A stretch of 64,000 nt of DNA. It comes from Zerene cesonia. Lineage: Eukaryota > Arthropoda > Insecta > Lepidoptera > Pieridae. The stretch lies in contig NC_052116.1 in NCBI RefSeq assembly GCF_012273895.1, positions 8,928,001 to 8,992,000 on the forward strand, read 5' to 3'. A program made the translations under genes and the position numbers. The notes under the pieces are model-generated. The model saw only the letters and a program-made list of their open reading frames with translations, ran no database searches and was not told the DNA's origin. Each line of letters begins with the position of its first letter. The stretch's first letter is position 1. Shown in pieces: positions 10,451-24,100 of the stretch.

Positions 10451-13400
10451 ATTGCGACCTGTCGCCACGTGTTTGCGTCATTGGTACTGTTCGGAACTCT
10501 TACAATATCTTAGAGTCACACTCTGTATCTTTGCAAATTCGAATCAAATAATAGCTTACTTATTTATCTATGTATCGTATAAATACACACATTTATGTCA
10601 TTTCTATTCACATAGTATATTCTCGATTTAATATTTATTACTGAATCATTACATCTGTGCAGTCTCGAGTCTCGAGTCTCCTCTGAAAATCAGTGCAGCA
10701 ATATATTATATATTATTAAACAAACGCCCATATAAACGCACAAACTAACAAAAATACAAACCACTGATCTATATGAAACCTCCAAATTGGACGACAATTG
10801 ATCTTTATTTAATATACAGAAATGGTTTTGTTTTAATATATTATATAGATTTCAAATACCACTTTCACCATAAAATATTCCAAATATTACAAAAATAATG
10901 TTCAAAATACATTCCGTACTCCGGGTATTCATTCTATTATTGCTTTAATTAATAATTTCCAATTGCGACGAATGTGTCACTTAATTAAATAACTACAAAA
11001 TATATTATACAATTCATTATGTAAGCATAGAGATGTAGCATCCTTACATAGCAGATTTATAGTCGAGATTATTACAAGTTTTGATTTATAGCATCCGTGA
11101 GACGAGACCGAACTCGTCCTATGCGAGGCCCCAAATAATTTTTCTTCACAATTATGCTAAAAAGAACTTTTGCTATGTGTTTAAAATAAAAGATATAGGT
11201 TTACATAAAAGATATAGATGCTCCTATAAAAATTTTTGGTCTAATACTGACAGTTTGAAGGTGGTTTAGTTTTTATTAAAGATTATTATATTTATGTGTT
11301 ATCCATACATAGATAAATATGAGAATGTCATAAAATACCTTTGAATAAATAAATAAAATAGACCTTATGAAACCTCATATTCCAATGCTTTAATAAAACG
11401 AAACGAAATATTGCCGAATTTGTGGAACATTCTCGAGTTATACGCTTAGAAAAACACAATATAACGATTCATTTCTGTATGTTTCTACTGGCTTGAGAGC
11501 CCCAAGTGTCTCATTACAATACCGCCCACACTCTCTTAACACCCGGCTCTGACGTGTAGTGGTATTAATAAAGCGTATCCCTGAAGATTTTAGATGATAA
11601 ATAATCATTTATTACGCGAGATTTACGTCTGAAATGTTCAGGCCATCGCTCGATAATCATTACTGCATCGTTTGTTAGACACAGATGTGCCAGTCGTTTA
11701 TCAAAACTTGAAGACTTGTTTTGGCGTGATGGGCGCAACATTTTACAAACGTATCTGATTATTTGCTAGCGATTTTGTTTTTATAAATGTTTGAGCATTA
11801 GAATAGAGCGTTATGTCTATAGCCTTACCTTTGAGCCTTAAGCCTTATGGATTCAGTGTAAACTCATAGTTTAAATAGTATAATATAATGTATATGGACA
11901 TTGTTGCTTGCTAAAGAAAATCGATTGTATAATAAAAATCGGCCAAATGCGAATCGTACCCCTAATACTAAGGTCGCAATAGACAGACAGACGAACAGCG
12001 AAGTCTTTGTAATAGGATCTGGTTTTACCCTTTGGGTACAGAACCCAAAAGAGGTTATATGAAAGGTGTATAGTATGATAAAAAAATAAATAAATGTACA
12101 AGTCTTCTATCATTTAATATTAAAAACGTAACAATTATTCACAAATATCTTAAATAATGCGTATAATAAATTATTATCTTATAAACTTTATTATATATAG
12201 ACTTTCCGCCAATGGTTTAACGGATTAGATAGGATAGATTTTCATGACATGTGATACAAGTCCTTAATAATAAAAACTTGATATGAAACTAAAATATATT
12301 CGTATTTAATAAATGCGACAGTAACTTTGTTTATCTGTTATTTTCTTATTGATAAATCTTTCATATGAATCGATCTGTAGAAAACGTCAAATTTATAATA
12401 CTGGATTACGAAATTTAAAATTGTAGAAATTATAAAATGATTAATTTTGATGAATATAATATCCTCATATAATTTTTTAGTTCACGTAAACAGAATATTG
12501 TTCAAAAGTTTTTTTTTATTATTTCTTTAAGATTGTTTCTTTTTTAATTTTTTATTCGAATAAACTAAAGAAAACATAGCCTAATATAAGAGTAATGAGG
12601 AATATGACTGTGAGAAAATATAAGTACTCCTATGTCCTGTAGTGTTTCAGGCTTCTAAATGTTAATAAATGCAATATTCAATAAAACTTAATGAATTTTC
12701 AAATTACATAACATAATACTATATAACACATTTCTATATTGTAAACTGTTCATTTCCTTGCGGACAATAGAATCTTAATGTTATTATTAAAAATAAAATC
12801 AATTTCGGTTAAATAAAAATTGAAATAACACATACTGCATAGAAATCGAATCGTTACTAAATAAAGAAACAGAAAATAAAAATAAAAATATTTCCAACCA
12901 GCTCAAAACTAAAAGATCAGTCTTATAAAGGTGTTAAAGGAACTGAGGAAATTCTATATAATTAATGTAAAAACAACAAAATAAATTACAATTATTCTAA
13001 ATACTTTACGCGCATCTCTATTATTTTTTAACATTTTAATTATATTTAAAGCAGAGAGCATATTTATCAAAATTGCAAAAAAGACTCTCATTTAACTAAG
13101 CATTCATATTAAAATATATTATGCAGTATTCAAAAAAAGTTGAGTATTTTTTTACTTATTCATCAAAGTAGAAAAATACTCAAAAGATATATTATGATCG
13201 TACATTACTATCTAATAAATTTAAATAAATTATAAAATGTACTATTGAAATCGCAAAACATTAAAATGGTTCAAGAAATAATATGAATTCAACTACTTAT
13301 GATATAACTTCGCACGTGACTGCATGAATGTTAACCAAGATTATGAAGATAGAAAAAACATTGCTTAAAATAGATGTGTTTTCTTTCTATCTCGTAATGG

Positions 13401-13562
13401 CATGACGATTGTTTATGTATTTAGTGGGTTCTGTGACATGGTGTGTTTATTCAGGCCTAGAATTTATTAATATAAAAATACTTTAAACACATATAAGTAG
13501 AATTTGACTGTGTCGATAGAATACTTCGCAAATGTTCCCAAAGGAGCATTTTTGCTTCTTAT

Positions 13563-13568
13563 TTTTAT
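13563..13568 (-). terminator. Candidate polyadenylation signal of the minus-strand sulfotransferase
   Basis: Minus-strand AATAAA about 190 bases downstream of the stop codon. Confidence 0.45.
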
Positions 13569-13753
13569 TAATGCCAAAGAAAATGTTAATTGTAAAAAAA
13601 TATGTTAATTATAAGAAAATTACAGTAAAATATTAACAAGTCGATATTTTGTTATTTCAATAGCGCATTTAACTACATTCGTACTAAAATAAATTACTAA
13701 TACAGTCTATTTAGTCTAATCACTAAGCTAATACCTAATAACCTAAGCTTAAC

Positions 13754-15106
13754 TTACAGTCTAGACCACTCTTCGTCGTGTTCGAAAGTAGGGTACCTAA
13801 GCGTGAGACCTCTTAACCTGTCGTTAAGATATTCTTCTGCTTGTAATTCCATTTTCGCGTCGAAATGCGTCCGCCAGCCGCCTGCCTCTCCTATTATTAA
13901 GATAAATATTAATAAATTTCACCACTCGATATTCTAAAATGGGACCAGATAAAAAGAATTTGCTAACAAACATAAAATAATCACGTGTATTGGTTGATGG
14001 AATGCAGATAAATTGGGAATTTCAGTTTTTAGGAACGTCGATCAAAATATTATAACTATGTTATTGAAATCTTTAAAGATATCATCATCATCAGCCCATA
14101 TATGTTCCCACTGCTGGGACACAGGCCTCCTATGCTTAAAAATATAATTTCATCAAACTCAAAATTAAACAGCCATTTCAGTTTGAACCGTTAAAATTCA
14201 GGGATATGATAATAAATCACATTTACCACTGAGCAATAATAAAATCGCTTTTTGTAATTATTTCCTTCTAATATTATTCGACGAATATGGCTGTCTGTTT
14301 TAGCAGAAAATTTGAATAAATATGTCGAAGTATTTAAACTTTCAAATAGCATGTTATAACAGTATATAAGTGTATAATCTATGGTTATAACGGTCTAAAA
14401 AACTACAGAACATTGTAGATGAATAATTTAAACCGTCTAATCATAAACCTTAGTCCAATTATAACCTGGATTCAGAAGATATTTGCTACTCTCAAAGGAA
14501 AAATTACAATTTCCCCATAAATTTTTCAAAAACGGCGGATATTTATATTCACAAAGAATACGGTACGTGTCGACACTATAGAGGCAAGTGAAATTAGAAA
14601 TAGTGAGAGCGCTGTCATGGCGGATGAAAAATTGCATCTCGCTAAATTTATGCTCAGAATACACGCTGGCTTTCAATTGCTATTGACTGAAGGTATTGTT
14701 AGATATTTCTAGATAACGAAAAACGTGAAATTAAGCATTTGGCCCATGGAGAACATAGGCAAATTAGAGTGTACTAGCTGCGCCCCGCGGTTTCACACGC
14801 CTAAGTCCCGTAGGAATATCGGGTTAAAAAGTTGCCTATGTGTTATTCCAGTTGTCCGACTGTCTACGTACCAAATTTGATTGCAATCGGTACAGTAGTT
14901 TTTGCGTGAAAGAGCACCAAACACACACACATCCTTACAAACTTTGGCATTACGAGTCTTAGTAGGATGGGATTATTAACGCTATATTTGAAACAGAACT
15001 TTGTTCGGGCATTTGGTTCATGAAGTACGCAGACGAATTTGGGCTTGTTATGATAAATATGTTATATAGAAGTATATTTAAAGCAGAACGGTGTTGGCGC
15101 ATACTT

Positions 15107-15163
<57 letters not shown>

Positions 15164-18100
15164 GGAAGTTTTAAAAACATAGTCTAAAAGCAATGAAAAA
15201 TAGATGAATATAATTAGAAGTAATATGTAATATATCTCCATGTCAGTTATACAAATATCGTTAAAGATTTCGTTGACATTAAGAATGTTCGTTCAACTTT
15301 GGTTATTGAAAAGGATATAAAAAAATGGAATCTACGTAATCATTTTCTTTCTCCGACCAAATCAATCAATAGATCATTTAAGAATATCGCTTGTGCATCA
15401 ATTACTGCATTGTGCTTGGCATATGCCAAAAACCAGAAGTAGAATTGTAAATTATAAATATACATCATTAAATCATTAAATGATAAATATACATTTATTT
15501 CATGATTCAGGAAACAAATCTTAACACAGTCCAAACTACTGGACCGATTGAGCTGAAAATTTGGCATGCAGATAGCCACTATGTATGCCGTATCTAGCCT
15601 ATTCTTTGTCTCAGCAGTGGGAACATATATGGACTGATGATGATGGTGATGATTTTTTTTATTCTTTGCAAATTTTAAGAGGAATCACTGAGTGTTTGAA
15701 GAAGAGTCAGACAGACTTCCATTCTCAGGGAAATTTTTTCATTATTTTAGTAGGAAGTAGGGATTATAAATATCACATCGAATAGTATTAGATCAAATAG
15801 TATGAAAACACACCTTTCCGTATGAACTGCACTTCGCTGTCGCCGGCTGTGTTATTCACGTTCTTGTTCTTCTTCAGATTACTGAACGTCAGGTGTTCCG
15901 CGAGTTTGTTTATCTGTTCGTCTGTATAATCGCGATTGAGGAACGCGCTCACACCACGTATCATTTTTGGTAGATCCTTGAAAGAAAACGTAATATAATT
16001 ATGTGAAATATGCTAAAGAAAGTAATTGTTATTGGTGACCAAAAAAACTTTTGCTTCTAGGCTGATGATAATTATGATGATGATGATGATTGTGACGGTG
16101 ATCTTTTTATGTCACAGCGAGCAACTGAGCTGGTGGTTCCTCTGATGGTTAGCGATCACCACCGCCCATTAACATTCGCAGAGGTATGAACGCCCGCTTC
16201 TAAGGGCTTAAGGATATGGAAAGGATTGACAACTGGAAAGAAGGAATGGACTAGGAAGGGTGAGGAAAACAAAACGGGCTCCGACTCCCCATGCTACTAT
16301 TTCATGCCGGTATTCTGTAGGGGTGTGGTACTTCTCTGGTGTTAGTTGGCCCAATTCGTGAGGAAGCGTGCTAGACTTCCACATATAAACATAATATTAT
16401 AATGGGTGGTGATGGTGAAAGCGATGATGATGAATCAAAATACCTTCAACATGTCCTCATAGAACATAAAGTGAAGATTCGGATGGCCACGTTGTTCCCA
16501 CGCCTCGTTCGCGTGAGACACTATCGGCATCCATGGCACTGTGGATGAAGTTATAAATATAGATTTGGATCGCTAGCTACATATATCACTTTAGCTCTAA
16601 AAATTTTAGATCTAGACTTCAAAACAACACAAACACTATGAAAAACTCAAGGAACTCACACAAATCGCGCCTAAACGCCTCCCAGAACTGCGCAAACGTC
16701 CCCCTCATCAAGCTCCTAGTTACCATCTTGTATAGGTAATAGACCGAGACCATACAGTCCCTGGGGTCTCTAGCCACATATATCACTTTGGCTGTATTTA
16801 ACAAATTTGGGGGTAGTAGTGAAAGAGGGAGGTGGGTTTTAATTAATCGTGGGGACGGAGCATCTTCTAAAGACTTCCAACTTGGGCACTTGACCGCTTG
16901 GTTCAGCCCCTGGAAGTGAGCTAGGTTCATGAAGTTTATTTTTATCAGCTCAAATGCCACTTCAGGGATTTGGGTCGTCAATCTGTTGAAAATAAATTGG
17001 AGTGTTTAAGAAAGACGAAGGTTTTAAAACAATAGTAAATTAATGTAAGGGTCAATCAATTCCAAATTATCAAAATTAAAGTTATTTCAACTAGAACGCT
17101 TTTCGTGTATGAGTCAGTAAAAAAAGAGAAAAAATGGGTACCTATTTACTATTTATTATTCATTCATCTTTAATTTTTTGTGACCTATTTAATTAATAAC
17201 GATATATCATAAAGCCATTTGTTCAGGAATTGAGAGCTCGAAAACATAGGTAATCCTGCAGGATTACCTAAGATTTACCTTAATTATCAATTACGTTCAG
17301 GGATAATCTGCATATTTAAAAGTTTGGTGCGTATCGTAACTACGAAAAATGGAACAAAATAATATATGTAATAACATTGTTTTGTATTGTACACCTTAAT
17401 AAAGTCTACAGTTTATGATATAGGGATATCAAGCAGTAACAATTCACTGTCCTTGTGGTATCGGTAAGTCTAAAGAAAAGAATATTGCATTGTCTGACGA
17501 AAATAAAGCTGTGAACATAATACATTTCAAAGTATAACTTACTCTAACATGGGAAATCTCTCGAACAAAGGCGATCTCTTCGCCGAATCAAAGTCCATAT
17601 CATTTTCCAGTAACCAAACCATTTCTTGTGTCCATGTTGTACCTGAAATCCAAGTTATTTTTAATATTATTTATGTTTCTTTACAATAGCATACATTAAT
17701 ATTACGATAATTTGAGCTATTAGAGCTAACCCAGTTTCTTAAAATCTATATAATAGTATAGATATAACATGTTTTACATTATTATAAGCTTTTATATCTT
17801 CTACTAGGTTAACTGTGCTTTGAAATTTATTGTTATTATTGACTCCCATAGACAGTTATTAATATATATCTACCGACAAAAAAAAATCCATCTATCAAAA
17901 TCTGAAACACATTTTTGTAAAAAACAGGTGTGTCATTTTGTTTTATTAAAAAAAAATGTATTTAAAATGCAAAAATTTCCTGCGATAAATATCGCTTAAA
18001 CGAAATATTAATGCATTGTGACTCGACGTAACTGACTGGAAGTATTAAGTTGATAATAAAACAATACCTAGTCACCGTGACTCTTAACTAAGCACATAGT

Positions 18101-21100
18101 TCAGTCCGTACATATTTTATTCATTCGAATGGATTTTTTTGTCTTTGTTACCGGATAACCCCGGGGGTTTGGATTAATTTGATTATTTTTGGGTTTGGTG
18201 GTTTCAAAGTTGTCATCATTTGGTCCCATATCCCAAAATATATTTGCAAATAAACTTCCAAATAATACACATCATTGTACATAACTAATGTAATAGGTAT
18301 CTATTTGATATATGGATACTTCGTGATAGAAAAATCAGTGCTGAAAAACTCGACTACCGCAAAATAAGCTGGAAACAAAATACCACGTACGGAATATTTC
18401 CATAACAACCTGATAGCGAACCATGACACGAAAACTGTAGTAACAATATAGGTGATAATGTAGAGATATCGCTTATCGAATACCAGCAAAATAGTATTTG
18501 GTATGCTCATAGCGATAGTGGGTACATAGTAAATGGAGGAAGTTCTATACTTTAGATAGATAGATAGATAGATAGATAAAAAGTTTATTAAAAGAACACA
18601 TTAAATACATGACAATTACAAATTAANNNNNNNNNNNNNNNNNNNNNNNNNNNNNNNNNNNNNNNNNNNNNNNNNNNNNNNNNNNNNNNNNNNNNNNNNN
18701 NNNNNNNNNNNNNNNNNNNNNNNNNNNNNNNNNNNNNNNNNNNNNNNNNNNNNNNNNNNNNNNNNNNNNNNNNNNNNNNNNNNNNNNNNNNNNNNNNNNN
18801 NNNNNNNNNNNNNNNNNNNNNNNNNNNNNNNNNNNNNNNNNNNNNNNNNNNNNNNNNNNNNNNNNNNNNNNNNNNNNNNNNNNNNNNNNNNNNNNNNNNN
18901 NNNNNNNNNNNNNNNNNNNNNNNNNNNNNNNNNNNNNNNNNNNNNNNNNNNNNNNNNNNNNNNNNNNNNNNNNNNNNNNNNNNNNNNNNNNNNNNNNNNN
19001 NNNNNNNNNNNNNNNNNNNNNNNNNNNNNNNNNNNNNNNNNNNNNNNNNNNNNNNNNNNNNNNNNNNNNNNNNNNNNNNNNNNNNNNNNNNNNNNNNNNN
19101 NNNNNNNNNNNNNNNNNNNNNNNNNNNNNNNNNNNNNNNNNNNNNNNNNNNNNNNNNNNNNNNNNNNNNNNNNNNNNNNNNNNNNNNNNNNNNNNNNNNN
19201 NNNNNNNNNNNNNNNNNNNNNNNNNNNNNNNNNNNNNNNNNNNNNNNNNNNNNNNNNNNNNNNNNNNNNNNNNNNNNNNNNNNNNNNNNNNNNNNNNNNN
19301 NNNNNNNNNNNNNNNNNNNNNNNNNNNNNNNNNNNNNNNNNNNNNNNNNNNNNNNNNNNNNNNNNNNNNNNNNNNNNNNNNNNNNNNNNNNNNNNNNNNN
19401 NNNNNNNNNNNNNNNNNNNNNNNNNNNNNNNNNNNNNNNNNNNNNNNNNNNNNNNNNNNNNNNNNNNNNNNNNNNNNNNNNNNNNNNNNNNNNNNNNNNN
19501 NNNNNNNNNNNNNNNNNNNNNNNNNNNNNNNNNNNNNNNNNNNNNNNNNNNNNNNNNNNNNNNNNNNNNNNNNNNNNNNNNNNNNNNNNNNNNNNNNNNN
19601 NNNNNNNNNNNNNNNNNNNNNNNNNNTTAAGAACTAGACAAAGGTTTAGAAAGTTCCAAGGTTTTGGCATGAGATAAAGTTGTAGGGAAACATCATCAGA
19701 TCAACTGAATTTATAATTGGGGCTTTGTAGTAGTGATATAGTGAAGATTAAGACCCTTATCACCCACACCCCACACAGGCAACTTCGGTTCGCAAAGGAC
19801 ACATGTCCGTTTGAGTGACGATTGTAGGGCAAGTCTATAAAATTAGGATGTTGTTGGTTATTGAGGATCAGGATGAATTTTAGTACAGAGATAGTTTGAG
19901 ACCCGAAAAAAGGACTAGGAAAAGTTTTTATACTGACAATCTGACGGGAACGGAAACTATGCTGGAATAACTTCTGATCTGTTCGTTTTTTTAGACTACG
20001 AGGGGGAAGCCGCGGATGAAAAGCTTTATATGTATATTGTTTTTCATTTTTAAATATTTATTGAAAAATATTACCTGATCTAGGATAGGTGATGACCCAA
20101 ATATCATCAGGGCGAACTTGCACGTTGTAAATCGCCTCCGCTTGCTTCTTGAAAGAGCCGGGTAGTACGTAGCCCGCCTTGCCGCATTTTACGAAGGGTT
20201 TTGTATAACCTATAAATTGTTAAAATTAAATAAATTCACATGGACTTATTTCTGACAATACTTCACACTTATACAAACGTTTAGTATATAATATGTATTT
20301 TGTTAAACTCTGGGAGAGATTGTGTTTTTGTTTACAATTGTAACTCACGTGCAATAAATTTTATATTTAGACTAGTTAGTATTCAAAAGGATTACCATGA
20401 CGTCTTAAAGCAGTAATAATTCCAGAGTGGGAAAGTTATGGCTCTGTCATTTCAGACTGGAGTTATAAGTATAAATAATAGTCTCTTATATCGGAATTTT
20501 CCAGTATTGTAATAAACACATCGCAAAGTTTGGTTATAGAAGTGTACCTACTTTCCGTAGCATTCTTGCTATTCTTGTGGGTTGCGCATTCGTGCAAGTG
20601 TGTGGCCGATATAAGATTAGGAAATCACAGATACATAAGGTTCAAATTTGTAATTAACTTCCTATTAACTTATAATTCGTAAACAGACTGCCATACGATG
20701 ACTAATGTTCAGGTAATTGAAGTGCTTATGAACTCATCTGTTCTTATGATTACGGAGGCATGAAAACGTGTGTTATTACAATTATAAATCATTGATATGC
20801 TTATCAGTGTTATAAAGGAAATCCAATAATTATTATCGATAGTGGATTGAGTACATTTGTCCTGAGAAACCTAATACCCTACCTTTTATGATGATTTTAT
20901 TATCTCTCATTTATGTTTTTTTAATTAAGTAATAATTAGTTTTTGAACTTTCTCTTTTATGTATGAAACGTGTGATAGTGAAAACACTAATTTATGCATA
21001 CGTTCGTTTCGAAATGTATATTTAAATATTTATACCATTTATTTGCTTTACGTCGTTATCATTTGATGTAAATTAAACCTATAACATATTATAGGTTTTC

Positions 21101-24100
21101 GGGTAATTTGTGTAACGATTATTTTTTTGGTTCTAGCATGGGAATCGCTTGATGGGGAGCCGATTCAAGCCCATGGGAATCTCCATAGGTCTCTGAAAAT
21201 GTGTTGCAGACTTAAAAATAATAGATTTACTCAAATATTAGAACATTATCTTTTACTTATTACTATGATTATTATACGATTCTATTATTTCTATGATAAA
21301 TATTAGATTTACATCGTTTTTATCAGTTTTTCTAATTTTTTAGAACGTTAGCGAAACTAGGTATATAAATAATTACACAGAACACTAAATTTACAAACTA
21401 GGGTTTAATTCAGTTGTCCTGATCCTAAAACAAATGTTATATTGATATAATGTCAATTCTATTTCACGGCAACACAGTTAATCACATTTTCTAAAGCTTC
21501 TATAAATTCGATATATGACTGAAAAGTATAATTCCATTTTAACCTCTGTAAACTAACGCTCGTTCTGTCTTTGCCAGCTTTGGAAAAAATACAAAATAAG
21601 TTCCCACCACAATCAATGACGCCAAACAAAAAACGTCAGAGCCCTGACTAATAATCAATTAATATATCTCAAAGAGCCGAGTGCGAACGCTCTTAAGATA
21701 TTATCTAGATTATGGAAGTACATTTTATTAATGGATTATACGATCACAATGATATTGTTATTTTAAAATTTAGGCATTATATTCAAAGATAGTCTTTACG
21801 TGTGGGATATAATTTTGATCGCGCGATTATACGTAATTAATTTAGTACAATTAATTTGGTGCATTGACGAAACGAAACTTATCGACTATAGTTTTTATTT
21901 AAACCAAAATACAAACGTATAGCTGAAGGTATTGCTTTAATTCAGACAAATTTAGTAAGAATACTACCGTATTACTTTTAAGGTATCTATAATTTCGTTG
22001 TATTATAAGAAAATATGCAATAATTGAGTGTTTATGATAACTTTAAGATCCAAATTAATCTCCCATCTAAAGTAAATGTTTTTCAAACCAAATACAGATA
22101 GTTGAAGTTATTTCAAATGTAAAACTCTCTAACATACATGGTATTGATTCAAACAAGAACTAGAATATTTACGGTAAATTTGATATCAAAATATAACAAC
22201 TCTAACACAATTTGCACAGAAATGTACAATAACTCATCGTTTCGCTGGTGCTATTTAGCTCAAGGTCCATCCTGATCCGAATATCTTCATATCTCACTGT
22301 TATCTACTGATATTGGCTGTGTTAACACGTGATATACTTATGTAATACACGATTTCATGTTAACCATAATATGTACGGATGTCAAACTTACGTATAAAAT
22401 ACTAGCTGCGCCTCGTGGTTTCACCCGCATAAGTCCGTATCCCGTAGGAACATTGGGATAAAAAGTTGCCTATATGTTGTTGCAGTTATTCATCTATCTA
22501 CGTACCAAATTTAATTGCAATCGGTTCAGCAGTTTTTGCGTGAAAGAGCAACACACACATATCCTTACAAACTTTCGCATTTATAATATTAGTAGGAGTA
22601 GGATTTCTTCTGATTAAAAGTAATAAAAAAATATAGAAATGTGTTTGTTATCATACGTGGTATTAATTGTTGAAAGGATTCTGTTTGTATATGGGAGTCA
22701 AGTACGTTTCGGGCACCAAATCCGAATTGGCCCATTCGCACCAGTACCCCAAATGATCATCGTGACATAGAAACATGCGAATGCTATCTACGAGTTTCGT
22801 ATGATAAGGTTCGTGAGCTCTCACACCTTTTAAGCACACGTTTGCAGACCTTACCTCTGCAAATCATGGGCGGTAGATCACATACCATCAGACGAACCAC
22901 AAGCTTGGTCTAACATATGAAATTTTCTTTATTTTTTAATTTGTAAAAGGTATTGACTATCTGCACATATATAGAAGATTTATATACCCTTGTCTTATCA
23001 AATTGTTTGAAATTGGTGTTAAACTGTTTTGCGGGACAGCGGATACGTGCAGTGCGTACATACATACGTACATGCGGTTTGAACTTTATCGCTATGAAGT
23101 GATAAAACAAATGATAGTGTTTAAGATGAATCATGACATAATCAATCATATTATGTATTTTGTGTGTATGTAGGAACCCTGCTATTTATGGTAATAATGA
23201 ATTATTTATTTTATTAACAGAATAGACAATTGAAGAATTTTGGCCCTTGGCTTCTTTCGTCTTACAGTGAATGAAGTCCTAGTATTAATTTCTAAAATTC
23301 GAAATCTATCAAAGCTGAAGGTATGGATGGACAAAAATATTTCATATAAAATATTTTATGTACCTTCTTATATATCACACATTTCGGTATAATCTCACTT
23401 ACATAATGTTTTCGAAAGTAAAAATTGTCTATTTATAACTTTTTAACCGCTCAAGAGTTCAAGATAAATTTTGATGTATTGACAAATGGAACGCGATGAT
23501 CGCCGTAAGGCTACTTATTGTTGCAAAAACAATATTTGAAGTGGATGTATTCGAAAATGATCTTATTAAGATGCTGGACTTGAATAAACTCACGTATTAC
23601 AAATTAAATATAAATGCATGTTTAATAAGTTAAATATTTTAATGTGATAATACATTTTCTCAAAGAATTATATAATTCATATCAACATATACAAACTTAG
23701 ACATAGTACCTTTTTTTTATTTTTATATGAAAGAAAATACCAGCTCTACATAAATCAAGTATTAGTCACAAATATTAGTCCGGTATGCAAACAACTCAGT
23801 AATGTTTTGTGTAGAAAATTATTTTTAGTGTAGATTTTATATTTTAACATTAAATACATCGAACTAAAAGGTTTCATTATCAATTTTAATTAAATATAAT
23901 TCATAACCTTCAATTAAATTCTAAAAGGTAATTTAATAAAAAATAAATTAAGCGTATTTGACCTGATTCATAAAAGTCTGTGAATAAAAACCAAATGCGT
24001 TGAATATTTTTGAATTTGACTTCCATTTTTCATCTGAGATCCGCCCGCCCAATGCTTTATAAAAAACTAGCATACCCGGCCACGGGTTGTTGTGGCTGAG

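Larger units (their letters stand above)
4120..13753. other. Gene-poor, repeat-rich intergenic region
   Basis: Contains at least six Helitron-like copies and one ~300 bp dispersed repeat (6661-6964), plus a GC-richer patch at 9090-9240 that I cannot classify. Apart from the 40-aa candidate at 8240-8362, no convincing coding sequence was seen. From 11800 to 13550 the DNA is almost featureless AT-rich sequence. Confidence 0.5.

Noticed and set aside
18588..19670. 360-codon ORF
   Set aside because: Almost all of it is the run of N.
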